Counted from the stretch's first letter, positions 1-10,845 are shown. The stretch: 64,000 nt of DNA from Paulinella micropora (GCA_019918135.1 WBZZ01002737.1:227501-291500); one strand, 5' to 3'. Notes: a model not told the origin generated them from the letters alone. Numbers and translations are program-made.

Positions 1-138
1 TACCGGTCCGTCTGGAAGTGTTGGAACTGCCCTTGCGGGGGTATCATTAGAGCTTATCGTCAATTCTTCGTACTCTCCTCACGGGTGAGACGATGGAGGC
101 GCATGTGCAGATTTGCATCAGCCATTGACAGAGAAGCA
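1..138 (+). repeat. SINE-A copy, 5' end cut by window edge
   Basis: This is the same unit seen seven times on the other strand at 36.3-38.5 kb. It ends in TTGACAGAGAAGCACT and runs into an (ATT)n tail. The tRNA-like head seen in the full copies would lie before base 1. Only the tRNA-unrelated body is present. Confidence 0.75.
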
Positions 139-139
139 C

Positions 140-177
<38 letters not shown>

Positions 178-201
178 GCTTTTTCTTCTGTTCCTCTTTT
201 A

Positions 202-264
<63 letters not shown>
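139..264 (+). repeat. (ATT)n microsatellite, interrupted
   Basis: Two (ATT)n runs are separated by a short pyrimidine-rich stretch. It forms the tail of SINE-A on the left and the junction to repeat B on the right. Confidence 0.95.
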
Positions 265-267
<3 letters not shown>

Positions 268-671
268 CCCAATGGCCTCAAGGCGTTAAACTGTGACGCT
301 AACTCATAACCCTTTGGTGGTAGATGCTGGGGAGGAGGGTCGTTGCGCGCGTAAAAGATCTTAAACTCCGCATATGCTGGTTGATAGCCCAGGACCCAGC
401 AGACACCAGATTGTTATGGGTGGGGTTTTGAGGCAGCTCTAGCAACCGCGCTTGGTGTATGCACTTGCACATTCGGTGACGTCTTGCAAGAGGTTGCTGG
501 GACTGCGGAATAACCTCGGCTTAGTGCAGTCTTGCCCTCAGGAGCTCCATCGGTGGCCCCGATCATCAGGCGAGAGACTGACACGGGGGGGTGGAGGACC
601 TCGAACAAGGGTATTGGAGGCTTATGTCCGTTGAGGATATGCCATTAGCTGCATCAGTACGCCTCAGATAT
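265..671 (+). repeat. Interspersed repeat B, copy 1
   Basis: A unit of about 405 bp runs from CAGCCCAATGGCCTCAAGGC to GCCTCAGATATAGT and is flanked on both sides by (ATT)n. Further near-identical copies lie at 744-1151 (+), 35,352-35,763 (-) and 35,845-36,255 (-), with a partial copy at 36,646-36,813 (+). It has no long open frame and no protein similarity I recognise. The (ATT)n tail matches that of SINE-A, which suggests mobilisation by the same machinery, but I do not see clear A and B boxes. Calling it a SINE is therefore inference. Confidence 0.8.

Positions 672-743
<72 letters not shown>
672..743 (+). repeat. (ATT)n microsatellite
   Basis: A pure ATT run joins two copies of repeat B in the same orientation. 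Confidence 0.95.
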
Positions 744-746
<3 letters not shown>

Positions 747-1151
747 CCCAATGGCCTCAAGGCGTTAAACTGTGACGCCAACTCATAACCCTTTGGTGGT
801 AGATGCTGGGGAGGAGGGTTGTTGCGCGCGTAAAAGATCTTAAACTCCGCATATGCTGGTTGATAGCCCAGGACCCAGCAGACACCAGATTGTTATGGGT
901 GGGGTTTCGAGGCAGCTCTAGCAACCGCGCTTGGTGTATGCACTTGCACATTCGGTGACGTCTTGCGAGAGGTTGCTGGGACTGCGGAATAACCTCGGCT
1001 TAGTGCAGTCTTGCCCTCAGGAGCTCCATCGGTGGCCCCGATCATCAGGCGAGAGACTGACACGGGGGGGTGGAGGACCTCGAAAAAGGGTATTGGAGGC
1101 TTATGTCCGTTGAGGATATGCCATTAGCTGCATCAGTACGCCTCAGATATA
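744..1151 (+). repeat. Interspersed repeat B, copy 2
   Basis: Nearly identical to copy 1 at 265-671, with only scattered substitutions visible by eye. The two same-strand copies and their (ATT)n spacers form a short tandem. Confidence 0.8.
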
Positions 1152-1162
1152 GTATTATTATT

Positions 1163-1342
1163 ATTATTTAGGGAGTACATAGGCCATCGGTCCCTTTCCA
1201 TGGGCTGATTGGTATAAAGCTCCTAGATTAATGTTCTATGCCGTCACTTCCTTTATTCCACCGATTGGTGTGGAGACTTTCCTTATGGAATGGAGGACTG
1301 GATGCACATGGCCTTTTGGCTCAGCAATTGGCAGACGATACA

Positions 1343-1343
<1 letters not shown>
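1163..1343 (+). repeat. Interspersed repeat C, copy 1
   Basis: A unit of about 180 bp starts at TAGGGAGTACATAGGCCATC and ends in an (ATT)n run. A second copy with few differences is at 3,101-3,275. It is flanked by (ATT)n on both sides like repeats A and B. I recognise no coding content. Confidence 0.75.
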
Positions 1344-1398
<55 letters not shown>

Positions 1399-1415
1399 TG
1401 TTATTATTATTATTC
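1344..1415 (+). repeat. (ATT)n microsatellite
   Basis: An ATT run with one interruption between repeat C and repeat D. Confidence 0.95.
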
Positions 1416-1417
1416 GA

Positions 1418-1560
1418 TAGCATAGTTTAGAGAGGGGAGTATAGATACTTAGCTTTAGTATAGTTAGCTAGTGTGTGTGGCCTTCTATCAGTGAGCCTTT
1501 CCCTGTTTTTTTTTTCGAGTATATTTCTTCTAACGGGAAGCGCTGCCATTTTTTTTTAAT
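1418..1560 (+). repeat. Repeat D, copy 1, left of the exons
   Basis: About 145 bp beginning near CATAGTTTAGAGAGGGGAG and ending in a T run. A same-strand copy at 2,866-3,011 is about 90% alike by eye. The two copies bracket the host-like exons between 1.6 and 2.8 kb. It could be a short interspersed repeat or the terminal repeat of a small nonautonomous element that picked up exons. Confidence 0.7.
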
Positions 1561-1617
1561 TTAAACTCTCTTTTTATTATTATTATTATTATTCCTCTTT
1601 TGCTGCTGCTTTAATTA

Positions 1618-2217
1618 GCTTGCTCTTTAAGTTCACATCCGAGGACAACAAACATCGGGAGGGGGCGCTCGCGCTCGACGTTGCACTTACAAAGTACAAC
1701 AATTTCGAACTGAAGGCGTCCACGCAAGTGGAGACATGTGAGGGTGAAACTTCACCTTGTGCTCCCGGGTCTTTTTCCCTATAAGTATGAAAGATTTTTA
1801 TAAACTGATTGTTTATTTTTTATTTGCAGGCTCTTCATTGTCTTTCCCATTGGTTGGCGCAAGAAGACTCCTGCGCAAGTCAATCGAGGTACTGTATGTT
1901 TTTCAAAATTCACAAGCTGCACATATTTTTTATACTTGGATGTTGCAGGATCGAAGCGCTTCATTTTTGCTGCGCGCGAGGTCGACACTGACGGCGATGG
2001 CAAGGCTGACGAAATCCAATATCAGCTCATGGGTTTTTTTGGTTTTAACCTTAAACACTCTTGCATGCTTGATCCGTCGCCGATGGACTTCGAGAAGCAG
2101 GTGAAGCCCGCGTGGCTCCTCTACGTCGGTAACCCCACGAACCCGCCTATGATTTGCAACTGGCGGAAGCGGGAGCTTTTGCTTCTGTACGAAGCAAACA
2201 AGGTCATTTCTTCTTCT

Positions 2218-2253
<36 letters not shown>

Positions 2254-2783
2254 ATTTTTCTTTTTCTTCTTCATATACATGTTATTATTCTTTTTCTCCA
2301 CCAGCTCCATCTTTTTTTTTTTTTTTTTTTGTTTTTTTTTTTTTTGTTTTTTTTTTTTTGTTTTTTTTGGCATCTTCCTTTTCTTCATTTTGCATATTTA
2401 CTGCATGCTCGCCTGAAACGTTAGAAGAAGAATCAAAAAAAGGGCCCGACTGAGCCTCGCTCTTCGGGCAGGCCAAAAAAACTGAGATTCGGTAGCAACA
2501 TTGTATGTAATGAAAAATGAAGGATGTATGTAATATTGTTTGGTTCTTTGTGCAGAATCCATTGACGTCGACGATGTTCCAGACGTTCCAGACGTCCCTG
2601 AAGAAGAAGAGACCCCTGAGCCTCCTATGCCTAAGGGGTCCAGCAAGAAAAAGCCAGGTACTAGCAAATTTCATCTTTTTTTGTGTGCTTTTTTTTCAGT
2701 GTTTCTAATTTCTGACGTGACTAGGCAAGCCGAAGTCCAAAAAGCCCGCGGTCGACGCTGATGAAGTGGACATGTCGTTGGAG
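1618..2783 (+). CDS. Host-like gene fragment, several small exons, function unknown
   Basis: I see a chain of likely exons with GT-AG borders: about 1,618-1,738, 1,830-1,890, 1,949-2,202, 2,556-2,657 and 2,725-2,783. Acceptors such as TTATTTGCAG and TTTGTGCAG follow T-rich runs. The junction 1,890/1,949 keeps one frame, and so does 2,657/2,725. The third exon encodes an acidic loop, DTDGDGKADEI, that resembles a calcium-binding or DxDxDG loop. The fourth is very acidic with VPDVPDVPEEEE, and the fifth is Lys-rich with an acidic end. Not all phases fit (the first donor, and 2,202 to 2,556), so the edges are provisional. No start or stop exon is visible. The fragment lies between two copies of repeat D. 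It could be an intact gene's middle, a pseudogene, or exons carried by an element. I do not assign a family. Confidence 0.45.
2203..2555 (+). other. Probable intron with pyrimidine tracts
   Basis: Strongly T-rich on the plus strand, including (TTC)n at about 2,210-2,255 and long T runs at 2,310-2,370. It begins with GT after AACAAG and ends in TTTGTGCAG. Low-complexity frames here (Ser/Phe-rich on plus, Lys-rich on minus) are by-products of the base composition. An unseen small exon may lie inside, because the flanking exon phases do not match. Confidence 0.5.
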
Positions 2784-2865
2784 GTATAATCTTTCCTACT
2801 CCTTCTTCTTCTTTTTCTTTTTTTTTGTGAGGGGGGGGGGTCAAAAGGTCTCTTTGGGCGCCGCA

Positions 2866-3011
2866 GCATATAGTTTAGAGAGGGGAGTATAGCTACTAGC
2901 TTTAGTATGGCTAGCTAGTGTGTGTGGCATTCTATCAGTGAGCCTTTCCCTGTCTTTTTTTTTCCGAGTATAATCTCTCTAACGGGAAGCGCTGACATTT
3001 TTTTTTCAAAC
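2866..3011 (+). repeat. Repeat D, copy 2, right of the exons
   Basis: Same orientation and length as the copy at 1,418-1,560, with several substitutions. It is followed directly by (ATT)n and repeat C, whereas copy 1 is preceded by repeat C and (ATT)n. Confidence 0.7.

Positions 3012-3012
<1 letters not shown>

Positions 3013-3100
<88 letters not shown>
3013..3100 (+). repeat. (ATT)n microsatellite
   Basis: An uninterrupted run of nearly 30 ATT units. Confidence 0.95.
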
Positions 3101-3101
<1 letters not shown>

Positions 3102-3275
3102 TAGGGAGTACATAGGCCATCGGTCCCTTTCCATGGGCTGATTGGTATAAAGCTCCTAGAGTGATGTTCTATGCCGTCACTTCCTTTATTCCACCGATTG
3201 GTGTGGAGACTTTCCTTATGGAATGGAGGACTGGATGCACATGGCCTTTTGTCTCAGCAATTGGCAGGAGATATA
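3101..3275 (+). repeat. Interspersed repeat C, copy 2
   Basis: Matches 1,163-1,343 closely and ends in (ATT)n at 3,276-3,306, followed by a short GTT-rich stretch. Confidence 0.75.
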
Positions 3276-3276
3276 C

Positions 3277-3308
<32 letters not shown>

Positions 3309-3367
3309 TTTGTTGTTGTTGTTGTCGTTGCTGTTGGTTTGTTCTGCCACTGCCTTGTTCGCAAGAA

Positions 3368-3976
3368 ATGAACGACTTCTTTCAAAACAACGGCGACCGG
3401 TATTGTATTCAGGGTAGTTCGTCCGCCGGCGTGTCGAAAGAAGTCGTTCAGGATCTTGTGAACAAGGCAATGTCAGAACAAGCCGCATCCATTAAGGAAA
3501 TGCTAGCAGAAGAAAGAAAGTTGAGAGAGGAGGAAAGGAAGAAAAAAGAAGCGCAAGATCGGAAGGAAAAAGAGGCGCAAGAGAAGCGACAACGGGAAGA
3601 GGAGAGAAGAAAGAGGAAGAATTCGAAGAAGGAGAAGGAGGAGGAGGAGGAGGAGGAGGAGGAAAGCTCAGAAGAAGAGAACGAGAGAGTGAAGAAGAAG
3701 ATGAAGAAGAATAACAAGAACAAGAAAAACTATGATGATAATGATAACAACAACAACAACATCAGCAACAACAACAGCAACAACAACAACAACAACAAAA
3801 ATAGTAAGAGCGAGAGAGAAAGCTTGCTGGAGGATCTCATCGCGCGGATGGCAGCTGGCGCTCTGTCTGCTGGTAACTCACCTTCCACCCCCCAACGCGG
3901 CACCGGTCTCACCGCTCCCAGCTCACCTAACGCATGGGAGTTTGTTTTAGCATCGCTTGCGCTGACTCGGCGCTAA
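3368..3976 (+). CDS. Coiled-coil and Asn-rich protein, unknown
   Basis: A 202-residue frame starts at MNDFFQNNGDRY. I chose this ATG because the frame upstream is only the translation of repeat C and a microsatellite. Residues about 25-85 are rich in Glu, Lys and Arg and read as a charged coiled coil. A pure Glu run follows, then a Lys/Asn/Asp stretch and an Asn-rich tract (about 125-150). A short ordinary-looking C-terminal part begins SLLEDLIARMAAGAL. The composition suits a nuclear or scaffold-type protein, but no domain can be named. It could be a single-exon gene or the first exon of a longer one, since a G-T rich AT-biased stretch follows. It is not clearly linked to the flanking elements. 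Confidence 0.45.
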   Translation: MNDFFQNNGDRYCIQGSSSAGVSKEVVQDLVNKAMSEQAASIKEMLAEERKLREEERKKKEAQDRKEKEAQEKRQREEERRKRKNSKKEKEEEEEEEEESSEEENERVKKKMKKNNKNKKNYDDNDNNNNNISNNNSNNNNNNKNSKSERESLLEDLIARMAAGALSAGNSPSTPQRGTGLTAPSSPNAWEFVLASLALTRR

Positions 3977-4654
3977 CTTCAAATGCACGCACCAGGTAGT
4001 TTGCATAGCTTTCACTTTTCTCCTTCATCTGAAAGATGTTTGAATTTGTTTTGTGTTTTTTTTCTTTGTAGTAGTGTAGTATTAATCGTAATTTTTTGCA
4101 CTGGCAGGTTTGTTATGGTCGAAAGCGTGATTAAGAACGTTTGTCGCGTGCAAGAGTTAAACAAACTTCTAATTTAGTTAGTATGATATTACGAAGTTAG
4201 ATTTATTATTTTTTTTAGTAATTAAAGAAATTTTGTTGTAGAATCTATGTATTTTGCGTGGCGACATCGCACTTCTCTTCCTCCCCCGTTCCCCCCTCCC
4301 CCCTCCCCCCCCCCCGGGGGAATTTATTGTAGGTAAAAGCAATGTTTATTATCATAATAAAGTAAAATGCTTAATGTAAACAAAGATAAACAAACTTAAA
4401 AGCAAATTCTGCATGTTGGGCATTGTTATCATCATAGATTCATAGTAGCCGGGACTATGAAAAAGGAGAAAGATTACCGTGTCGGACCGGTTCCTGCCCA
4501 CCTCTGAAGATGAAGTTAAAGTGTATTACAATTAATAAAAACATGTTTTAATATTATTTTTATATGTTCTGCAATCAGTGAATTGATTTCCTTTCATTTC
4601 CACACGTTTTCAAAAAAGTCCATATACTTCATGGAAAATTTCGGAAAAAGGGAT
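3977..4654. other. Gene-free stretch
   Basis: AT-rich sequence without a convincing frame. At 4,275-4,322 a long C run meets GGGGG, which could fold as a short C/G hairpin. The stretch becomes recognisable again at about 4,655, where a copia RNase H region begins. Confidence 0.6.
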
Positions 4655-5588
4655 ACCCCCAAGATTGTCGAATGTTTAGTTTTATATCGTAGACCCCAGG
4701 GGTCTACTGTTCTATGCGGGCGTAAAGCCGGATCAGCTGCTGTCATACTCAGACAGCAACATAGGAGGCTGCCTGTTTACACGACGATCACGAACTGGAG
4801 AGGTACACGTAATAACGGGTGCACCGATAGCCTGGTCATCGAAGCGTCAATCAACTGTAGCACTATCTACTATGGACGCAGAATGCATCGCCAACTCTGA
4901 CACCGCACGTGTATCCATAGCAATTCAGAACTTTTGTGCGGAGATCGGATACTTCATCAGCTTACCATCTGTAATGTTCAACGACAACCGGGGCGCGATA
5001 CTAGCGGCAACCAACGGACTGGGGGGGCAACGCACCCGTCACCTGGACATTAAACATCACTATCTCATCGAACAGGTGCGAGCTGGCAGGTTAGTACTCC
5101 GACACGTACCATCGTTGGACAACATAGCGGATATCTTCACGAAGCCGCTATCACCTGCACAATTCGCCAACATAGTGGGCAGCATCACTGTACGATTGAC
5201 AGACGCGATCCCAAACTTCCGCCCATAGTTCCGGAACATGATGCTTCATATTTCTCCTTTTCAGGATCTATGCTGGGCCAGGATACCGGACGCTTGACGA
5301 CCGACTGGGACCTTGCCTGAAAGGCATTCGCAAATATGATAAGGGACAGTGGTATTGTTAACGAAGTTTGCAACTTATTTCTCAATCACCATCATAAGTG
5401 AATAATAATATTTAACGTAACAACTTGTATGACAGCATCATCCGACTACTATAAACAGTAGTCACGGCCTCACGCTCAACTCGTTGACATGTTCGCCTAT
5501 AATAATAATCACATCCCAACTTTACATCATCTCTTCACTGTGACATTAACCGTCATACTGTACATATATACCAAACACAAAGGGGGAG
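4655..5588 (+). mobile_element. Ty1/copia 3' end: RNase H and 3' untranslated part (fossil C1)
   Basis: The translated region carries copia RNase H landmarks. These are the YSDSNIGG-type start, the SSKRQSTVALST box, the FNDNRGAILAATN segment, the RTRHLDIKHH box and the final ADIFTKPLSPAQF, with the frame ending at 5,228. An untranslated stretch follows and ends in the polypurine tract AAAGGGGGAG just before the LTR at 5,589. The rest of the element lies outside or is lost on the left. It is a truncated, broken copy with a few breaks. Its sequence differs clearly from the other copia pieces in the window, so it is probably a separate family. Confidence 0.85.
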
Positions 5589-5885
5589 TGTTACCGGTCA
5601 TATATTACATATCTATCGGTTATATATTCAATTGTGTATGGATATATTTCCAGTACTGATCAGTCCGGTCCTACCTCATTTACTATTGAGCATCAGGACA
5701 CTAATCAGTATGATCCGGTTATTATTAATAGAACTAGATTCAGAAACCGGTGCTCTTGCCGTTTGCACTGCGCACTTTGTTACCAGTTCAGTTTCCTCAG
5801 TAAAGACGATCTACGAAGTACTTTATTGAACCACTGCGTAAACCCAGAACTAGAGTAATTTACTCAATCACCGGAATAATCAACA
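5589..5885 (+). mobile_element. Copia LTR (fossil C1, 3' LTR)
   Basis: Starts TGTTACCGGTCATATATT immediately after a polypurine tract and probably ends at ...AATCAACA, giving TG...CA ends and about 297 bp. The right edge is provisional because no target duplication can be read. Confidence 0.65.
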
Positions 5886-7664
5886 TTGACCGATTATAGT
5901 GGGTTGCGCGTGGTGCATACACATTGCTGCGCGTTTCCGGAACTAAGTTATGGGGTCGGCTGTAAGCCGGTCGGGGCAGGCTAGGCTCGCTCCGCACGCA
6001 TCTCGGACCGCGCCTAGGCAGTGTGCTTCGGGGTACATTTCTCCGAGCCGGAATACCCGTAGTCCATCTCTGGACTGGATTTTTCCAGCCATGGATCATG
6101 GCCTTTTCCATACGCTGCTGTTGTGCTTGGTGTTGAGAGCATATGGGCTTGCGTTCACCTTGTGACACGGCCCAAAGGTACTGCCTACCTTGGCGGTCAT
6201 AGGCTACTTCATGATAGTGCCATGTTCGTACCTTATGGCTTTTGCCGCGGCTGCCTCGTTTACTCCGCTCCTTGTTCTTATTATTATCCTCCGTTTTCTC
6301 CTGCTTATCTGTCGTCCGGATACCCGATGTTGCGCTCGGGGCTAGAGCAGAGCTGGAGGACGAAGATGAAGAAGAAGATGAGGAAGAGGAGGATGAGGAA
6401 CCGTCTTTGTAGTAATCGTCGTGACTGCGTCGTCGTCGTTGGTCGGGCTGGCAGCTGGTCTTGGGCTTCTTGTATTTCCGGCATATCCGCTTGCTGGAAC
6501 GACCTCTGCCGGTATCCGCGTCTTCGTCGGCGGGCGGAGTGTCTTCTCTTTCATTCTTGCCGCTACGTCCTTGACGTTCGTATTCCTCTTTCTCTTCCTC
6601 TTCCTCATCACGCGCTCTACTGTATTCCAATCGCCGCTGTGATCTCGAATCAGCGGATGAGAGGCCGCGTGGATTCGAGCGGGATGAAATGCGTGGAGAG
6701 GGGGAGATGCGATCAGACGGAGACCCTTCCTCCAGCTGACTCCGGGGGATGCGTGAGGAAGGGATCTGAAATCCCCAGAGGCGTGATGTCGGCTGAAGAG
6801 ATCTAGGACCTGTGATTGTAAATCGTATAGCATGCGCTCCTTCCACGGCTGACACCGCGGAAGGAAGTGTGGGAGGACCCTGTGAGGAAGATGAAGACAA
6901 TCTGACGATGATGACGATGATGACGATAGTGGCGATGATGACAAGTATGTCGATGGTGCTTGCGATAATGATGTGGGGGCAGCCGGTGAAAAGGGCGAAG
7001 GGGTGGGATCCTGCCGAGCTCTGAGTTTCCATCGGTGGTCCAAATTCTTGGAGAGCCTGATGACTGGATAGGTCGTCTTCGGCCTTCCAGTCACCGGAGC
7101 GGGGGGAAGTTGCCCGTTCGTGGAAAACATGTCCTCGTCCTGCTGAAGGATGACGCTTTGGAGCATCGCAAACTCAAGACGGCAATGTATGTTCAAGGAA
7201 GAGACTGACTCCCAACCAGGATCAACGGGGACTAGCGGAAGGCTTAGATAGGCCGCTATATCACGTGGATCCCGGAGGTCTACCCGAGTGCCTAGATAGG
7301 TCGAGGCGAGATCTAGGCGCATGATGTTTGGTATCGTTTCCTTGATATCCATTTCGTCCTGTATGGATGGGACACCGTAGGGGTAACCCTTGGCACGCAG
7401 TGCCCTCGAATACGGATTCAAGATGTCTGCAAGACAAGGTGAATACGTGCTTGGGTGCACTACGACCTGGGTTTCCTCGTAAGCCGGCACGTTGAGCATA
7501 TGCTGCAGTGCCCGCACCTCTGTCTGCACCTGTATGAAAAAGGGGACATTCGCCATGGTTGTACAGTACCACTTCTGGTCGTGTGCCGAAGAAGGCAGGT
7601 TCCGAAGAAGATAGTCCTGTACTGGGGCTAAAGTGTCTATACCCCTGGTCCATCGCGCTTCCAT
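5860..7664 (-). mobile_element. Retroelement-like region: membrane-segment ORF and Ser/Arg-rich tail (fossil)
   Basis: Two overlapping minus-strand frames cover this part. One (from 7,664) has ordinary protein composition in its first 220 or so residues. The other (from 7,032) starts with a strongly hydrophobic stretch of about 23 residues (IIIASTIDILVIIATIVIIV), then a long tail rich in Ser, Arg and Glu with a poly-Ser tract. The order (ectodomain-like part, membrane segment, charged tail) would suit an envelope-like or other membrane protein, but I find no family motif. It lies downstream of the gag and protease frames at 10-13.6 kb on the same strand. The copy is broken. A host membrane protein gene remains possible. 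Confidence 0.35.
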
Positions 7665-9749
7665 AAATAAGGAAGGTTGATTTAACAGGTTCAGCTTTTG
7701 CTCCAGTATTTCTCTGTCCGGGCTATCAGTGAAGAGGCGCGCGAGTATGCCTCCATTGGGACTGACATCCCACTGGTCTGTCGGGAGGATGGGATGATAT
7801 TTATCCGTAGAAAAATTGTCATGTCTATGTTTGCGAAATAGTTCGCCGGCAGATCCGCGAAAAAGGAGAAAGTCGGGCGCGAAAATCCGATAGGCCGCTT
7901 GATATCATGTGGGTGTGTGCAGTATCTTATTGCGGAATTCGATGGCAATCGAAAAAGATAGGAGACATGCAAACCACTGCTATAAGTGCTCAAAGGCAAA
8001 ATGCTATCGTACGAAAATAGGGCAGCCGAGATAATCTTCATCATGCCCTAGGCTCCCCTTGATCGTACCGGTTCCACCGATACAGTGTGGGACCATGGAA
8101 ATGGGACTACGTGGTTCATAATCTGCTGAGACAGAGTGCTGTCCCCCATGTCCCGGGTAGAGTCCTGATAGGTGGCCCATGAAACCAAATGGTCGTTCGT
8201 GCGAGTATGATATGTAATGCCTGCAGGGTATCGGATATCGGGTCTTCTTGGTCCAACCCAAAAGCAAGAATTGAGGCCAATTGAGCTCTGGATCGTCCCC
8301 AAACCGGCAGATGGTGGAACATCGTCAGTGGGGTCCGATTCATAGCCATGGCAGGCAACAACTTGAGAGGGAGACCGTTCAGCAGATTACTGATATGCTT
8401 TGGGGTACGGTTCGTTTCGACGAACGGGATGTTGCAGCGGTTAGTTACCGCAGGGTTTTTGTGAAAGCGATCGTGATGCGCATCCACTTCGGTGCGTTTA
8501 TCGATCTGGGGGTCGGTTTGTATGGGAGCTGGTCCTTGCAAGCAAGGAACAAAAACGATGCATTCCACAGGAGGACATCCTCGGGCTGGGAAAGGCCCGT
8601 GCCGCGCTCCTGATGGCAGACGTTCATGGTTTTCATAGTGACTCCTGCAAAGGTATGAACGACTCGACAGTCGATGTAACCTGGGCCAATATAAGGCGCG
8701 ATATATCCCTTGTTGTCGAGGAATATACGGTCTCTTTGGTTGACTTGTGCCATGATTTCTGGCAACTGGCGTAGGGATATCCGGGCCCACGCCTTAGCCT
8801 GTTGGACTCTAGGGGCTACGTACGCTACTGATCTAATCAGTTGGCTCGAGTATAAGCGCGTGGCTACGTAACTATGTTGGTGCATGTCCTCATATCTCGT
8901 CAACTGACGGAGCTGTGAGAAGCACCGATCTAGATGTATGTTGCCGCCATGAAGCGGGATTTGATACCCACCGTCCTCGCGGATCTCGAGTCGGTGTCAC
9001 ACTATCGTGATAATGCCTGGATCGTCAAAAGACGGGTCCTCGTAGATCCCATGACCCGGATGAGGTAAGGCAGGTAATAGTAACAACGATGGTTGCATTT
9101 AAAGTGCTGACCGAATTGGACGAGATCTTCCCAATAGGGGCGGAGGCGGACGATCGGGTTTTGAATAATGAACAGTGACTTCCTGTCATTATAAACGTCC
9201 TTCAAAACCGCACCTCCTACTTGCGGGACAGCTGGTATGCTCTTGCCTTGACGGTGCATATCTCTCGAACCCGACGTGTGTGCGAATAACCATGCGTGGT
9301 CCTACTGGGTGCATAATGCCATTTCGACCCGGGGCTGATAGACCCGCTCTCCGTGGAGTTGTAGGTCTTCCCTGGTCGAGTTGTCTCAAGCCCGTATCCG
9401 TTATAGCGCGGCCTCGGACCGATATGAGCTGAAGGTTAGTCAGATTCGAATCTCCTGGTGGGAAGGTTCGAGCTGCGCTAGGGGAGATTGATCCATAGCG
9501 GCAGGACATGAGAGAAAACCCTAATGATCGCTGTGATCCCTGTATCCAAAATTGTGGCAATCCTGGTATAGGAGGTTGCTGGACGAAGGGTGGAAGTGAT
9601 CGTGGCAAGGAGGATGATGAGGAGCTAGCTTGTGATAGTGGTACAGGCGTAGCGGTTTGACGCGCCGGTGTCCTGTGATAATGGTATAGGCGTAGCGGTT
9701 TGACGCGCCGGTGTCCCTGACGACGACGTCGCCGCCGGGGGCGTGCCAT
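7665..9749 (-). mobile_element. Unassigned minus-strand coding remnant
   Basis: Minus-strand frames at 9,189-9,749, 9,002-9,259, 8,445-8,903 and 8,116-8,790 look coding by composition. An example is the stretch beginning TRYEDMHQHSYVATRLYSSQ, which has several cysteines. No reverse transcriptase, RNase H or integrase motif can be found in any of them. The position between the gag-protease part and the membrane-segment part suggests one transcription unit. The copy carries several breaks. Function and family are unknown. Confidence 0.3.
9630..9717 (-). repeat. 42-bp tandem duplication, two copies
   Basis: The segment containing GGCGTAGCGGTTTGACGCGC and CGGTGTCC occurs twice in a row with small differences. 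On the minus strand it encodes a repeated Arg/Pro/His-rich peptide. It lies within the unassigned remnant. Confidence 0.8.
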
Positions 9750-9941
9750 CTATCACTATAAACTCCCTTTCCGACTGAGCCGGTCCTGGAGGAGAAAGTA
9801 GTGCGTTAGGAGACGTGACGTTCGAAAGAGCGGGCGACGTAACGCTAGCACCTATTTGTGCCTTAGCGCCGTGGGAAGACGATGACGTGACATTTGACAG
9901 AGCGGGCGAGTAAGCGGGAGTTGTCGGTGAAAACGTAGGTT

Positions 9942-10845
9942 CTATGGGAGACTCCCTGGTCCTAACCGGCTAGGCGTAGCGGCCGATCCGGGCTTGCGTG
10001 CCCACTCGCTAGGAGACGCGTTGGAGGGAGTGGGTGATGGTCCTCCGGGAGTCTCTTGTGAGGCTTGCGTGGCCCGGTGACCTTGCCCCGAGCTCGAAGA
10101 ACTCGAGCTTGAGCTTGAAGCGGTGGCTCCTTCAAGATCAGCCTGGGCTGGCGTCGCCGTCTCACTAGGTGACGGTGGTCCCTGAGGAGTCACGTCCTGC
10201 TCCTCGCGTATTGGGGGAAGATCCGTGATCGGAAAAGCTGGTTCGAGACCGTGTCTGTCGCGGTGTGGGGGATGTACGGTCAGTACTGTCCTCTTGCTTC
10301 TCCTGCGTCTCGTCTGTCTTCTCTTCGCTTTCTTCTTTCTCTTCCTGTTCCTCTCCATCATCACTCCCGTCAGTGGTGATCGCCACCAAAGGGAGGAGAC
10401 TAAAAGGACATTCCTTAAGGTCTTGCTTTTGGGCTTCCTCCTCGTTATCATCCGAGGGGAGGTCCATCAGCGTGACCACCTGTTGGCAGGGACCATCTCT
10501 TAGGATTGTCCTGCTTCGCAAAACATGATTGACAGTCTCGCTGGGCTGTCGGGGCGGGGTCAGGATCTCAAACTCATCCAAAAGGATTTGTTCGTTCTCC
10601 GCCCGTGTCGGCACGGCCGGCCACTGTTGGCCAGCTGCCATACGGGTGAAAAGGGCACCCGTGGATATGTTGGTCTGCATGATAAGGGCAGTACCAAGCA
10701 AAATATCCGCTCCCGGGGGAACATGCTGAGAGGTGTAAAGGTAAATCTCATCCCAGCCTCTTGTAGGGAGGACTTGGATGTAGAGACGTATGCCTCTAAC
10801 CATAGTTATGATCCCTTGAGCCGTGCGGGCTGTCAGGATGGGCAA
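9942..10845 (-). mobile_element. Protease C-terminal part and acidic Ser-rich linker (fossil)
   Basis: The minus-strand frame from 10,845 begins MPILTARTAQG and includes PPGADILLGTALI. That is the usual second half of a retropepsin, with the hydrophobic ILLG box. Next come a Glu-rich stretch and a Ser/Thr/Pro-rich region. It continues directly from the DTGC-bearing part at 10,833-11,636, so it is the downstream half of the protease domain. The following low-complexity region resembles a linker. Confidence 0.5.

Noticed and set aside
85-788. Short open frames coding runs of Ile or Leu near the left end
   Set aside because: They are translations of (ATT)n and (TTA)n tracts and flanking repeat B, and the same happens at 1.2-1.4, 2.9-3.3 and 35.2-38.3 kb.
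1949-2202. Identity as TMEM231 or another calcium-loop protein
   Set aside because: Only the short DTDGDGKADEI loop is suggestive, and the rest of the exons does not fit what I know of that family.
1930-2388. Lys-rich frame on the minus strand
   Set aside because: It is the complement of T-rich intron sequence, with no coding signal.
6123-6806. Plus-strand frame opposite the membrane-segment protein
   Set aside because: It has poor composition, and the minus-strand frames have the low-complexity and hydrophobic organisation of a real protein.
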